Assembly (NCBI GenBank): GCA_017625095.1
Contig: JAGALQ010000017.1
Span: 1-64,000, forward strand
Length of the DNA stretch: 64,000 bases
DNA from: Clostridia bacterium
GTDB lineage: Bacteria > Bacillota > Clostridia > Oscillospirales > Acutalibacteraceae
Reading direction: 5' to 3'
Positions within the stretch are counted from its first letter, which is position 1, and the number at the start of each line of letters is the position of its first letter. The position numbers were made by a program, and so were the translations under genes. Shown here in pieces: positions 28,133-36,742 of the stretch. A model generated the notes under the pieces. The model searched no databases. It was not told the origin of the DNA and saw only the letters and a program-made list of their open reading frames with translations.

Positions 28133-29230
28133 TCAAATCATAATGTTCTTAAACAAGCGATCTGACGATTTGCCGTCAACCATATTGAGGTTGATTTCCT
28201 TGAAATCTTCTGCCCTCTTACAAGCACCTGCACCATTTAAAGCGGCAATAAGCTGTGCCGTATCCTGAGCAATTTCGCCCGGAACATAGCTGCGGTAATC
28301 AAAATAAAACGGTCTTCGAGAGGTGTAATCATCAAGGTCGGGCGCAAAGAAAACACAGGGCTTATCAAGCAGAACAAAATCCATACAGATTGAAGAATAG
28401 TCGGTTATGAGTACATCACTGATAAGAGTGAGGTCGTTGACATTTTTATAATCTGTCACATCAACCGCACCGTCAATTCTTGCCGTGCCGTGCACCTGCG
28501 GATGGAGCCTGACAAGCAGACAGTGTGTATCGCCAAGAGCTTTTTCAAATTCTTTATAATCAAAATACGAAAGGAACTTTGCATCAAGCATAGGGTCATC
28601 ACGGAAGGTCGGAGCGTAGAGCACAATTTTCTTGCCTCTGCACTGCGGATACTTATCTTCAAACTCACGTCTTAACCCGGCCGCATTATCAGCTCTGAGG
28701 AGCACATCTGCCCTTGGTGAGCCAATGGGAAGCACCTTTGATTTATCCACACCGAATGCGCTTGCATAAATATCGGCAACACCTGTTGACGAGCAGGTAA
28801 CGAAGCTGAGCTTTTTGTTTGCGGCAAGCTCCCTTGCGCGGATATCGGCAGGCTGATCAATATCAAGGCCGAACTTTTTGAAAGCGCCCTCTGCGTGCCA
28901 AAGCTGAACAATAACAGCTTCACTTCTGAAGTTGAGATAACCGAGCGGCATAAAATTATCGTTCATAAAAACATATTTCGCCGTTGCGAGAAGAAACGCC
29001 TTTTTTGTGAAAAACATAACCGCTTTCGGCACAGACGCAAAATCCGCGTGGGATATGTATGCGATTTCGTAGCCGCCCCTGCGCTCAAGCTCTGCCTTAA
29101 TTTCACCGAGGCTGTCGTTAAAAGACGCATTGTGCGGCGAAAGCAAGACAACCCTGTTCCGCTTTATACGGAACAGGGTGCGCGAAATATTGAAGAAAAG
29201 AGCAAACAAACGATAAAATAAACTTTTCAT
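28133..29230 (-). CDS. CDP-glycerol/ribitol glycerophosphotransferase family (TagB/TarF-like)
   Basis: The 365-residue protein matches the teichoic acid polyol-phosphate transferase family. VIVQLWHAEGAFKKFG (about 108) and ITDYSSICMDFVLLDKPCVFFAPD (about 285) hold the conserved His and the DYSS motif. It should transfer glycerol- or ribitol-phosphate from a CDP donor to a lipid-linked primer at the membrane face. It overlaps tarJ by one base, so the CDP-polyol made by TarI/TarJ is its likely donor. It is the last gene of the cluster. Confidence 0.85.
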   Translation of the reverse strand: MKSLFYRLFALFFNISRTLFRIKRNRVVLLSPHNASFNDSLGEIKAELERRGGYEIAYISHADFASVPKAVMFFTKKAFLLATAKYVFMNDNFMPLGYLNFRSEAVIVQLWHAEGAFKKFGLDIDQPADIRARELAANKKLSFVTCSSTGVADIYASAFGVDKSKVLPIGSPRADVLLRADNAAGLRREFEDKYPQCRGKKIVLYAPTFRDDPMLDAKFLSYFDYKEFEKALGDTHCLLVRLHPQVHGTARIDGAVDVTDYKNVNDLTLISDVLITDYSSICMDFVLLDKPCVFFAPDLDDYTSRRPFYFDYRSYVPGEIAQDTAQLIAALNGAGACKRAEDFKEINLNMVDGKSSDRLFKNIMI

Positions 29231-30255
29231 TATTTAGCCCAATCAATAACTGTTTTGCCGAAGCTTCTGTGAAAATCGAGGTCAAACGCGTGGTGGATAT
29301 CGGGAATGCTTTCAACCCTTACAACGTCACCCACAAGATTTTCAAGATAGTTTACAAGGCGCGGATACTTTGTGTAAAGCTCAACGGACTTTGCAAAGTC
29401 TGCAACTCCGCTGCGTGATGAACCGAAGAGCCTGAGACCTTTTTCGAGCACCATACGCGTGTTGATGCCAACGTTGTTCTCACTGACACCCATAAGCGAA
29501 ATTGTACCCTCGGGGTTGATAAGGTCGATAATCTGATTGATTGCCGGCTGACATCCGCCACCGCCGACACACTCAAATGCGTGGTCAACGCTGACACCTT
29601 CGGGCACGTGATCAACGTGATAAGTTACCTTGGCAAAGGAGAAGTAAGAGAGCTTCTCTTCAACCGTGCCGAATATATAAAGCTCGGTTTCGGGATAGAG
29701 ATAGTGCATAACGAGGGCTGTGATATAGCCGACGTTGCCGTCACCCCAGATGCCGACCTTATTGCGGCGCGAATGAGCGATTTTATCAAAGCGTGAAACA
29801 GCGTGAACGCTGACGCTGACAAGCTCGGTGAATGAAGCAACGTTCATATTCATGTCTGCAGGCAGCTTAACAACTCTGTCAGGTGCTGCAGTTATAAAAT
29901 CCTGCAGAAAGCCGTCATAACCGCTGGAGCGGAAATAGCTCGAGCGCAGATAATTTTCAGCCACAACGCTGTCCTGCTCAGTCGGTGTGTTGGGTACGGG
30001 CACAACAAAATCGCCGACGGAATAAGTGCCTGTCGGGTCATAGACAACCTGAGCCACACACTCGTGCGTGAGAGCCATAGGCAGCTTTGCCTTGAGCGCT
30101 TCGGGTGAGCGCATACCCTGATAATAGCGTTGGTCAGCCTTACAGACAGAAACCTTATAGGGTCGCATAATAACCTCGCCTGCCGTAAGGTCAAGCTCTT
30201 TGTACGCAACCTCTATCATTCTGGGAGAAACCAGCTGGTATACTGCATTAATCAT
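29230..30255 (-). CDS. tarJ: Ribulose-5-phosphate reductase (TarJ-type)
   Basis: This 341-residue zinc-dependent medium-chain dehydrogenase resembles TarJ, which reduces ribulose 5-phosphate to ribitol 5-phosphate with NADPH. It has a metal-site region KVSVCKADQRYYQG (Cys about 38), LTHECVAQVVYDP with His-Glu (about 63), and a Rossmann motif GIWGDGNVGYITALV (about 168). It sits 4 bp after tarI, which would use its product. The pairing supports the call. Confidence 0.88.
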   Translation of the reverse strand: MINAVYQLVSPRMIEVAYKELDLTAGEVIMRPYKVSVCKADQRYYQGMRSPEALKAKLPMALTHECVAQVVYDPTGTYSVGDFVVPVPNTPTEQDSVVAENYLRSSYFRSSGYDGFLQDFITAAPDRVVKLPADMNMNVASFTELVSVSVHAVSRFDKIAHSRRNKVGIWGDGNVGYITALVMHYLYPETELYIFGTVEEKLSYFSFAKVTYHVDHVPEGVSVDHAFECVGGGGCQPAINQIIDLINPEGTISLMGVSENNVGINTRMVLEKGLRLFGSSRSGVADFAKSVELYTKYPRLVNYLENLVGDVVRVESIPDIHHAFDLDFHRSFGKTVIDWAK

Positions 30256-30259
30256 TTTA

Positions 30260-30979
30260 TTATCCCTCTAAATCGTCAGTTGCGCCGATGAGCGACTGTG
30301 CAACCTTCATATCAAACGGATAGGTGATTTTGATATTGAAAACCTCACCCTTGAGCACGTGAACGTGTTCACCCTTGAGAACATACATCTTGCAGGCATC
30401 CGTGAGGATATTCTTTTCGTCGTCTGTGAGTGACTCAAAAATCTCCTTGAGTCTTTTTGCCTTAAATGACTGCGGAGTCTGACCCTGATACATATGATCA
30501 CGGATCGGAATGGAGGTGATAGCCTCGCCATCGCAGCTTTCGACGATTGTATCGGCTGCAGGCACCATTGTGTCACAAGCGCCGTACTTAGCAGCACAGT
30601 CGATATTCTCGTCAATAATTCTGTGTGTAACGAAAGGTCTGACCGAATCGTGTGTGACAACAATTGTGTCATCGTCAAGACCGTAGTTTTCTTCGATATA
30701 GGCAATTGCATTCATAATTGTATCGTTGCGGGTTTCGCCACCGTCGATAACAACTACCCTGTCTGTTTTGCCGAGATTCTTTTCGATAAGGTTGCGTGCG
30801 TGCTCAACCCATGATCTGTGAGTGGGCACGATAATCTTTTCAAAACGTAAATTTACAAAAAACTTTTCGACAGTGTGCACAAGAATCGGTTTTGTGCCGA
30901 GCTTCAGAAACTGCTTGGGCATATCCGTGTTGCCCATTCTGCTGCCCTTTCCGCCTGCGAGAACTATGCCGAAAACCAT
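30260..30979 (-). CDS. tarI: D-ribitol-5-phosphate cytidylyltransferase
   Basis: The 239-residue protein belongs to the IspD/TarI nucleotidyltransferases. It has LAGGKGSRMG at the N-terminus, MPKQFLKLGTKPI, HDSVRPFV (about 110) and TPQSFKAKRLKE (about 168). It makes CDP-ribitol for teichoic acid synthesis. A separate ispD is present at 62531, and the tarJ neighbour settles this copy as TarI. The start follows AAAGGGATG. Confidence 0.9.
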   Translation of the reverse strand: MVFGIVLAGGKGSRMGNTDMPKQFLKLGTKPILVHTVEKFFVNLRFEKIIVPTHRSWVEHARNLIEKNLGKTDRVVVIDGGETRNDTIMNAIAYIEENYGLDDDTIVVTHDSVRPFVTHRIIDENIDCAAKYGACDTMVPAADTIVESCDGEAITSIPIRDHMYQGQTPQSFKAKRLKEIFESLTDDEKNILTDACKMYVLKGEHVHVLKGEVFNIKITYPFDMKVAQSLIGATDDLEG

Positions 30980-31006
30980 AATATCATCCCTTTATACTGT
31001 CAGATT

Positions 31007-31750
31007 TTATTTACCGTTTACTTTTTTATCGTAAATATCGCAAACCTCGTTTACATCGCCGTTTGCAATAATCTTGCCGTGGTCAAGGAGAATTGCCTTT
31101 GTGCACAGCCGGCGCACCTGAGCGGTGTTGTGCGAAACGAAAAGAACCGTTACGCCCTTGTCAAACATACTCTTGATTTTGTTTTCGCTCTTGATGCGGA
31201 ACTTGGCATCGCCGACGGATAAAACCTCATCAAGAATAAGAACCTCGGGGTCAACAGCTGTTGCAATCGCAAAGCCGAGGCGTGCTCTCATACCGGAGGA
31301 ATAGTTTTTTACGGGAACGTCGATAAATTCGCCAAGCTCTGAAAACTCAACAATTTCGTTGTAGCGTTCCTCAATATACTTTCTGGAGTAGCCCATTGTC
31401 GCACCGTAGAGGTAGATGTTCTCCGCACCGGTGTAGTTCATATCAAAACCTGCGCCAAGCTCAAGCAGCGGGGCAATAACACCCTGAACGCTGACCTTGC
31501 CCTTTGTGGGTTTGAGAACACCTGCAATAACCTTGAGCAGTGTACTCTTACCTGCACCGTTGAAGCCGAGGATGCCGAGTCTTTCGCCCTCTTCAACCTC
31601 AAACGAAACATCGGTAAGTGCCCAGAATTCGTTATAGTGAAGCTTGCGTGTGACAAGCTTTATGAAATACTCTTTTATGTTGTCAACTTTTTCTTTGCTG
31701 AGGTTGAAAAGAATGCTTACGTTTTCAACCTTTACTGCTGTTTTTGCCAT
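31007..31750 (-). CDS. tagH: Teichoic acid / polysaccharide exporter ATPase (TagH-like)
   Basis: The 247-residue ABC ATPase has Walker A GFNGAGKSTLLK (about 73), the signature YSSGMRARLGFA (about 152), Walker B EVLILDEVLSVGD, and switch SHNT. The NEFWALTDVSFEVEEGERLGILG start is typical of polysaccharide/teichoic acid exporters. It energises export through the permease encoded just upstream. The ATG at 31750 lies behind GAGGTG; an upstream TTG is not supported. Confidence 0.88.
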   Translation of the reverse strand: MAKTAVKVENVSILFNLSKEKVDNIKEYFIKLVTRKLHYNEFWALTDVSFEVEEGERLGILGFNGAGKSTLLKVIAGVLKPTKGKVSVQGVIAPLLELGAGFDMNYTGAENIYLYGATMGYSRKYIEERYNEIVEFSELGEFIDVPVKNYSSGMRARLGFAIATAVDPEVLILDEVLSVGDAKFRIKSENKIKSMFDKGVTVLFVSHNTAQVRRLCTKAILLDHGKIIANGDVNEVCDIYDKKVNGK

Positions 31751-31761
31751 TGAAGGACACC

Positions 31762-32586
31762 TCAAATATGAAGAATGAACTTATCCTGCTTTTTCTGGAA
31801 GATTGCAAAGCCGATGACGAGTGTGAGGAGACTCACGCCAAGTGCATACATAAAGTGATTCCAGTTCCACATCACGCCGTAAAGCACACAGTCACGGAAC
31901 ATTGAAACGATTGAATAGAGCGGATTTGCCATAAGACCGTACTGAACAATCTTTATAGCACCGAGTGATCTGACCGTGTAGAAGATGGGAGTCAAATAGA
32001 AAAGAAGCATACAGAAAACTTCGTAGATATACTCAATATCCTTGAAGAAAACGTTGAGTGTTGCGAGAATCATACCGACACCGAGTGAAAGGATGAGAAG
32101 AATAATTATCGGTACGATCGCGAGCAATACGTGCCAGTTAATGACAATAACTTCATCCGTGAAGCACTTAAAGTAAATAACCATTACGACAAGCACAAGC
32201 AGCGACATCGCAAAGGTGACAAAATTTGCAAGCACGTTTGAAAGCGGATAGATATATTTGGGCACGTAAACCTTTTTGATAACGCTGGCACTTAGTCTTA
32301 CCGAGCGCATCGCACGCTTGGTTGACTGAGTAAAGAACTCATAGAGAAGACGGCCGCAGAGCAGGTAAACCATATAGCAGCCTACACTCGGGTCATTTCT
32401 GCCGAAAATACCGCCGAAAACAAGAGCAAGAACGATTGTTGTAAGCAGCGGCTGAAGGAACGTCCAGAACATACCGAGCACCGAATTGCGGTACTGCAGC
32501 TTGACGTTCTTGCGTACAATCTCCTGAAGCAGATAGCGGTACTTCATAAAATTTTTGAAGACAGCTTTGATTTTGTTTGTTTTCAT
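31762..32586 (-). CDS. tagG: Teichoic acid / polysaccharide ABC permease (TagG-like)
   Basis: The 274-residue ABC-2 permease has six membrane helices. It begins YLLQEIVRKNVKLQYRNSVLGMFWTFLQPLL, the amphipathic start of TagG/Wzm proteins. With the following ATPase it should export the lipid-linked ribitol polymer or a related glycan. It is 11 bp from the ATPase gene and 20 bp from the glycosyltransferase upstream. Confidence 0.88.
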   Translation of the reverse strand: MKTNKIKAVFKNFMKYRYLLQEIVRKNVKLQYRNSVLGMFWTFLQPLLTTIVLALVFGGIFGRNDPSVGCYMVYLLCGRLLYEFFTQSTKRAMRSVRLSASVIKKVYVPKYIYPLSNVLANFVTFAMSLLVLVVMVIYFKCFTDEVIVINWHVLLAIVPIIILLILSLGVGMILATLNVFFKDIEYIYEVFCMLLFYLTPIFYTVRSLGAIKIVQYGLMANPLYSIVSMFRDCVLYGVMWNWNHFMYALGVSLLTLVIGFAIFQKKQDKFILHI

Positions 32587-32606
32587 TGTAACTTATCTCC
32601 TGTCAA

Positions 32607-33377
32607 TCAGCCTTTGCACCACTTGGCAAAGTACTTGAACATAGACGAAATCTGAACAAGCATAAGCCTGAAATTCTTTTTGCTCTCTCTGCCCCAGACG
32701 TGGTAGACCACAGCCTCGGGGTAGTAGATAACCTTTGCGTGCTTTGCAACCGATCTTGTGATGTCACAGTCCTCAAAGTACATAAAGTAGCGCTTATCAA
32801 AGCCGCCCAGCTTTTTGAAAAGCTCTGTGCGGAACATCATAAAGCAGCCCGTTGCGTTTTCAATCTCGAGAGGTGAATCAAGGTCCTCATCAAGCATTGC
32901 ATATTCCCTGAGAAGCTTGCCCGGCTCATCACCGCGCATACGGCTTGCAACGAGATATTTTATCTTCGGATTGCGCTTGCCGAGGATCTGCATTCTGCCG
33001 TCGGGGAAACAAATTCTGGGTGAAAGCAGACCTATTTCGGGATGCTCGTCCATATATGCCGCCATCTTTGCGATAACATCGTCGCTGATGCTGATATCGG
33101 GGTTGATAACACAGTGATACTTTGAATCAAGCTCACTGAGCACAATGTTGTGGCCGCAGCCGAAGCCGTTGTTTGTGTGCGGCTCAATCACCTTGACCTC
33201 AGGGTATTTTTCCCTGATGTGTGCGGGTGTTGAGTCGGTCGACATATTATCTACAACGGTAAGCTTAAAATCCACACCCTTGGTGTTTTCAAGCAGAGTT
33301 GTTATGGTTTCATCTATGCTGCTCATATTGTTATGCGTAACAATACAGCCCGTTACATAGCTATTAATCTGTACCAT
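32607..33377 (-). CDS. Glycosyltransferase family 2 (rhamnosyltransferase-like)
   Basis: This 256-residue protein has the GT-A fold signs of GT2: TGCIVTHNNMSSIDETITTLL at the start, VVDNMSTDST, CVINPDISI as the DxD-type region, and RYFMYFEDCDITRSVAK near 205. It resembles rhamnosyl- and galactofuranosyltransferases. The ATG at 33377 lies 5 bp after the stop of the previous gene. It probably adds a sugar to the polymer exported by TagGH. Confidence 0.82.
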   Translation of the reverse strand: MVQINSYVTGCIVTHNNMSSIDETITTLLENTKGVDFKLTVVDNMSTDSTPAHIREKYPEVKVIEPHTNNGFGCGHNIVLSELDSKYHCVINPDISISDDVIAKMAAYMDEHPEIGLLSPRICFPDGRMQILGKRNPKIKYLVASRMRGDEPGKLLREYAMLDEDLDSPLEIENATGCFMMFRTELFKKLGGFDKRYFMYFEDCDITRSVAKHAKVIYYPEAVVYHVWGRESKKNFRLMLVQISSMFKYFAKWCKG

Positions 33378-33382
33378 TCCTT

Positions 33383-34078
33383 TCAGTTTCCCTTGTATCT
33401 GCAGATACTGCGCACAATGCTGATGCGCCACCTGATTTTTTGCATTAGGCTTGTCCTGCCGCCTGTCATACTGCCGGGGTTACGGCGGTAAAGCAGGAGG
33501 GGTTCATCAATCAGCTCAACTCTGCCAACCTTTTCGCTGACAAGACCGAGCCACTGATCATGCATCGGCAGATTCGCGGGAAAAGGCAGTGCCGCTGTAA
33601 AAGCCTGCCTTGTGAGCGCCATACAGGCACCTGTATAGCAGTTTTTGATGATATTGTGAAGTATGCCTGTTTTTGCACCTCTGTCCTCAAACAGGGTTCT
33701 GCCCGATTTGTTGAGGTTTTCATCGGTTATGTACGCATTGTGAAGCACACAGCACGCACCGCCCTCTATCGCGGACATCACACGCTCAACCTTGCAGTCG
33801 AGCCAGACATCGTCCTGGTCGCAGAGAAACGCAACATCACCCGTACATTCACGCAGAAGGAACTCCTTGTTGGCGTCAACACCCTTTGCAGGGCCGTGAA
33901 CATAGCGGATGCGTTTATCGTCGAGAAACGGTTTTATCGCCGCATAGGTGCCGCCTGACGGATTATCGTCTGAAATAATAACCTCACCGTCAGCTCCAAG
34001 CTGCGACAGCACGGATTCAAGCTGCTTTGCAATATACATTTCGCCGTTATATGCGGCAATCAGAACAGATATTTTCAC
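33383..34078 (-). CDS. Glycosyltransferase family 2
   Basis: The 231-residue protein has GT2 features: VLIAAYNGEMYIAKQLESVLSQ, IISDDNPSGG, FLCDQDDVW as the acidic metal site, and HDQWLGLV near 185. The start is GTG behind AAAGGTG. It is the first gene of a minus-strand run through to the TagB-like gene. The acceptor and donor sugars are unknown. Confidence 0.82.
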   Translation of the reverse strand: MKISVLIAAYNGEMYIAKQLESVLSQLGADGEVIISDDNPSGGTYAAIKPFLDDKRIRYVHGPAKGVDANKEFLLRECTGDVAFLCDQDDVWLDCKVERVMSAIEGGACCVLHNAYITDENLNKSGRTLFEDRGAKTGILHNIIKNCYTGACMALTRQAFTAALPFPANLPMHDQWLGLVSEKVGRVELIDEPLLLYRRNPGSMTGGRTSLMQKIRWRISIVRSICRYKGN

Positions 34079-34173
34079 TGCAGCTTTACACCTTTCAACC
34101 GTGTTTTAGTGCGTTTGGGCATACAAACACATAGTAATTTGCATTAGTCTAACATATATTTATTAATAAACTA

Positions 34174-35565
34174 TTAATACCCGAGCCTTCGCACCTGTTC
34201 TTCGTACTTGTCCGAGCCGAACCAACCCGTTGTGTGCACGCTGACCGCACTTGAGCCGAGGATTGACAGGCGGATTCTGCCGATTCCGAAACGTCTGAAA
34301 AACGGATTTGTGAGGAACTTAACGGTCTGAACGGCATCATATCTGAATGATGCGTGAGTGAGAGAAAAAATACCGCGTGAATATGAGAAAACCTCACCGT
34401 CTGCGGCAAGCGTTTTACCGTTGCGGCTCAATATACCGAGCACAACACCGACAACGGCACACGCGGCACAAAGTGCAGGATGCACCTGAATAAGAGCCGT
34501 ACCTGCAGCCGCAAACACTGCAAGATAAAAGCTCACAGATGCCGCAAGTCCCATTTTATGAGAGCGTTCAGGCTTGACCGAGCAGACGAAATCAGGCGCA
34601 CACTCGCCGAGAATGCGGTCAAGCTCGTTTCTTTTGACAAGCAGACAAATCTGAGGCGTTTCGTGCTTATCGTTGCCAAGACCTACAACGGCAACCTCGG
34701 CACGGTACAAGCCGAAAACACGAGCAAACACGGGACGCCTGACAATAACCGCATTGACCTTGTCGGCAGAGAAAGAATATTTCTTTTTCTTGATAAGACC
34801 CGAGGTTATATAGAAGCTGTCTTCACTTTTTTCAATTTTAAATCCGTAGGCAGCGGCAAACTGCATCAGCATACCTGCAAGCCATCCGAGAATAACGAGA
34901 ACTGACGCAGCCGACCATGAGTTTGAAACAACGCTGAAAACTATGCTGAATGCCGACGGCAGAATCTGAATGACCGACTGACCTAAAACAACATCTTTAA
35001 AAGCCTGCAAAGCAGAAAACGAGCAGATAAGCCTGCGATTTTCTTCGGTTTGTTCAACACTGTTTTCAGCCTTGCAGCGCAGTATTTCTTTTTCAAAGGA
35101 CTGAGCCTTATCAAGCGACAGCACAAAGATAAAATCCGTGCTGTTGGCGGTGACGGCAGAATTGATATCGAGCTTTATCTTTGCCGTGCCGACAACACGC
35201 TCAAACAAATTGCGTTCAAGGTTAACCGTAGAAATACTGCCGAGCGGCACACGGGAAACGCGGTGCATCAGCGTGTTTTTTTCAACGACAAGATAGCCGC
35301 CGTCAATATAAAAAAGCGTTCGGCGCCAGCGTATAAAGCTCCACACAGCAAACACAATGCCTGCCGCACCAGCTGCGACAAGCATTGCAAGATGGATATC
35401 GCCCGATGTGATGCGTCTGAGCAGCAGTGATATATTCACATTGCCCGCCGACTCACCCGAAAACTCAAACAGCAGCGACACGGCACCTGTCAGCAACACA
35501 AGACCGACCGCACCGAACTGCTCAGCGATAATTGATATATGGTTTCTTGAAGGCTTACTGAACAT
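34174..35565 (-). CDS. bPH2-domain membrane protein (YdbT-like)
   Basis: This 463-residue protein alternates pairs of membrane helices (about 12-78, 195-245, 345-385) with three bacterial PH-like domains (about 82-165, 247-325, 390-460). Typical strands include LFYIDGGYLVVEKNTLMHRVSRVPLGSI. YdbT/YdbS pairs are widespread in Bacillota, and linked work suggests roles in envelope stress or bacteriocin resistance, but the molecular job is unknown. It overlaps the partner gene by 11 bp. Confidence 0.8.
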   Translation of the reverse strand: MFSKPSRNHISIIAEQFGAVGLVLLTGAVSLLFEFSGESAGNVNISLLLRRITSGDIHLAMLVAAGAAGIVFAVWSFIRWRRTLFYIDGGYLVVEKNTLMHRVSRVPLGSISTVNLERNLFERVVGTAKIKLDINSAVTANSTDFIFVLSLDKAQSFEKEILRCKAENSVEQTEENRRLICSFSALQAFKDVVLGQSVIQILPSAFSIVFSVVSNSWSAASVLVILGWLAGMLMQFAAAYGFKIEKSEDSFYITSGLIKKKKYSFSADKVNAVIVRRPVFARVFGLYRAEVAVVGLGNDKHETPQICLLVKRNELDRILGECAPDFVCSVKPERSHKMGLAASVSFYLAVFAAAGTALIQVHPALCAACAVVGVVLGILSRNGKTLAADGEVFSYSRGIFSLTHASFRYDAVQTVKFLTNPFFRRFGIGRIRLSILGSSAVSVHTTGWFGSDKYEEQVRRLGY

Positions 35566-36028
35566 CGTTGCCGCCTCCGAGTTTATTTTTAATTATTTCG
35601 TTGAGATTAAGCGCAATTGTCTGCGCCTCATCCTCATCGAGAAAACGCAGCACCGCAGTTGAGCCTGCAGTTATAACGGACACCTTTGCAACACCGAAAG
35701 CGGTATCAATCGGGCCGCGTGACACGTTGATCTGATGGATTCTGTTAATCGGCACAACAGTGCGCGAAACAAAAAGAACACCGCGGATTATCTCAATCCT
35801 GTCAGAATCGATAAGATATTTATACCGTCTGAACCTGAGCGCAGGAAAAACAGCAGCCCACAGCACGGCAGCAACGGCACCTGCCGCCATAACCGCAACC
35901 TTAACTGCACCGTAAAGGTCGCCGAAGACTACAGCTGCAAGGCAGACAACAAGCAGCACAAGGCTCTGCAGCAGTGCCGTAACGCTCATAACCTGCTTTG
36001 CTTTTTTGCCCAGAGATCTGTATTCCAT
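35555..36028 (-). CDS. bPH2-domain membrane protein (YdbS-like)
   Basis: The 157-residue protein has two membrane helices (about 14-66) and one PH-like domain (about 68-150) with YLIDSDRIEIIRGVLFVSRTVVPINRIHQINVSRGP. This strand pattern defines the YdbS family. It overlaps the larger bPH2 gene, and the two products likely form one complex. It directly follows the amidase gene. Confidence 0.82.
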   Translation of the reverse strand: MEYRSLGKKAKQVMSVTALLQSLVLLVVCLAAVVFGDLYGAVKVAVMAAGAVAAVLWAAVFPALRFRRYKYLIDSDRIEIIRGVLFVSRTVVPINRIHQINVSRGPIDTAFGVAKVSVITAGSTAVLRFLDEDEAQTIALNLNEIIKNKLGGGNDVQ

Positions 36029-36742
36029 TTAATCATCCTCCGCACTTAAAAATCCAAGCTCGATTCCGTCTGCAATTGCCTGAGCATACTCCGAAAAATT
36101 CTCATCGAAAAGCACGTTATCAACCGGTGTTGACATAAAGCCCATTTCCAGCAGACAGCTCGGCATTTGAGTTGCGGCATTCACGTGGTAATTCTGCAGC
36201 GGATTACCCTGATAGCCGCGCTTGACTCCTCTGTCTTCACCGTATCCGACTTTATTGATTTCTTCAAGTATGCATTTTGCAATTGTCTGCTCCTGACGCG
36301 TCGCGGTTGTGGAAATCCATGCTTCGACACCGCTGACCTTATTTTCTGCGCTGTTGCGATGAAGTGACAAAAAGTATGACGCCCTCTTTTTGTTTGCAAA
36401 ATCCGCTCTTTCTTCAAGGCTTACGTAAGTATCGGTTTTTCTGGTGTAGATAACCTTGCAGCCCTTTTCTTTCAGCCTTTTACCCACTTCAAGCGCAAGC
36501 CTGACATTGTCATCCTTTTCATACCGTCCGTCAATTTCGGTGCCTCTGTCATTGCCGCCGTGTCCCGGGTCAATACAAACCGTAAGCTCGGTTATATCCA
36601 CCTTGTTTTTTTCGCGTACAGAGTGCACAACCAGACCGATTACAACGGCTGCGATAAGCAGTGCCGCAAAAGCACATAAAATTTTCAGGCGTGCTGCCCT
36701 TGGATCATTGTGAACATATCTTTCTCTCATTTTTATACCCAT
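36029..36742 (-). CDS. N-acetylmuramoyl-L-alanine amidase (Amidase_3)
   Basis: The 237-residue protein has an N-terminal membrane anchor (about 20-42) and an amidase_3 domain. ICDPGHGG-type sequence (CIDPGHGGNDRG, about 57) and SLHRNSAENK (about 128) carry zinc ligands, and LLEMGFMST (about 198) holds the catalytic Glu. It cleaves the bond between N-acetylmuramic acid and the stem peptide at the outer face. It lies immediately after the PBP gene in a wall operon. Confidence 0.9.
   Translation of the reverse strand: MGIKMRERYVHNDPRAARLKILCAFAALLIAAVVIGLVVHSVREKNKVDITELTVCIDPGHGGNDRGTEIDGRYEKDDNVRLALEVGKRLKEKGCKVIYTRKTDTYVSLEERADFANKKRASYFLSLHRNSAENKVSGVEAWISTTATRQEQTIAKCILEEINKVGYGEDRGVKRGYQGNPLQNYHVNAATQMPSCLLEMGFMSTPVDNVLFDENFSEYAQAIADGIELGFLSAEDD

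Noticed and set aside
30260..30979. IspD assignment for the first cytidylyltransferase
   Set aside because: A second copy at 62531-63217 is paired with ispF and is the true IspD; this one is followed by tarJ, so TarI fits better.
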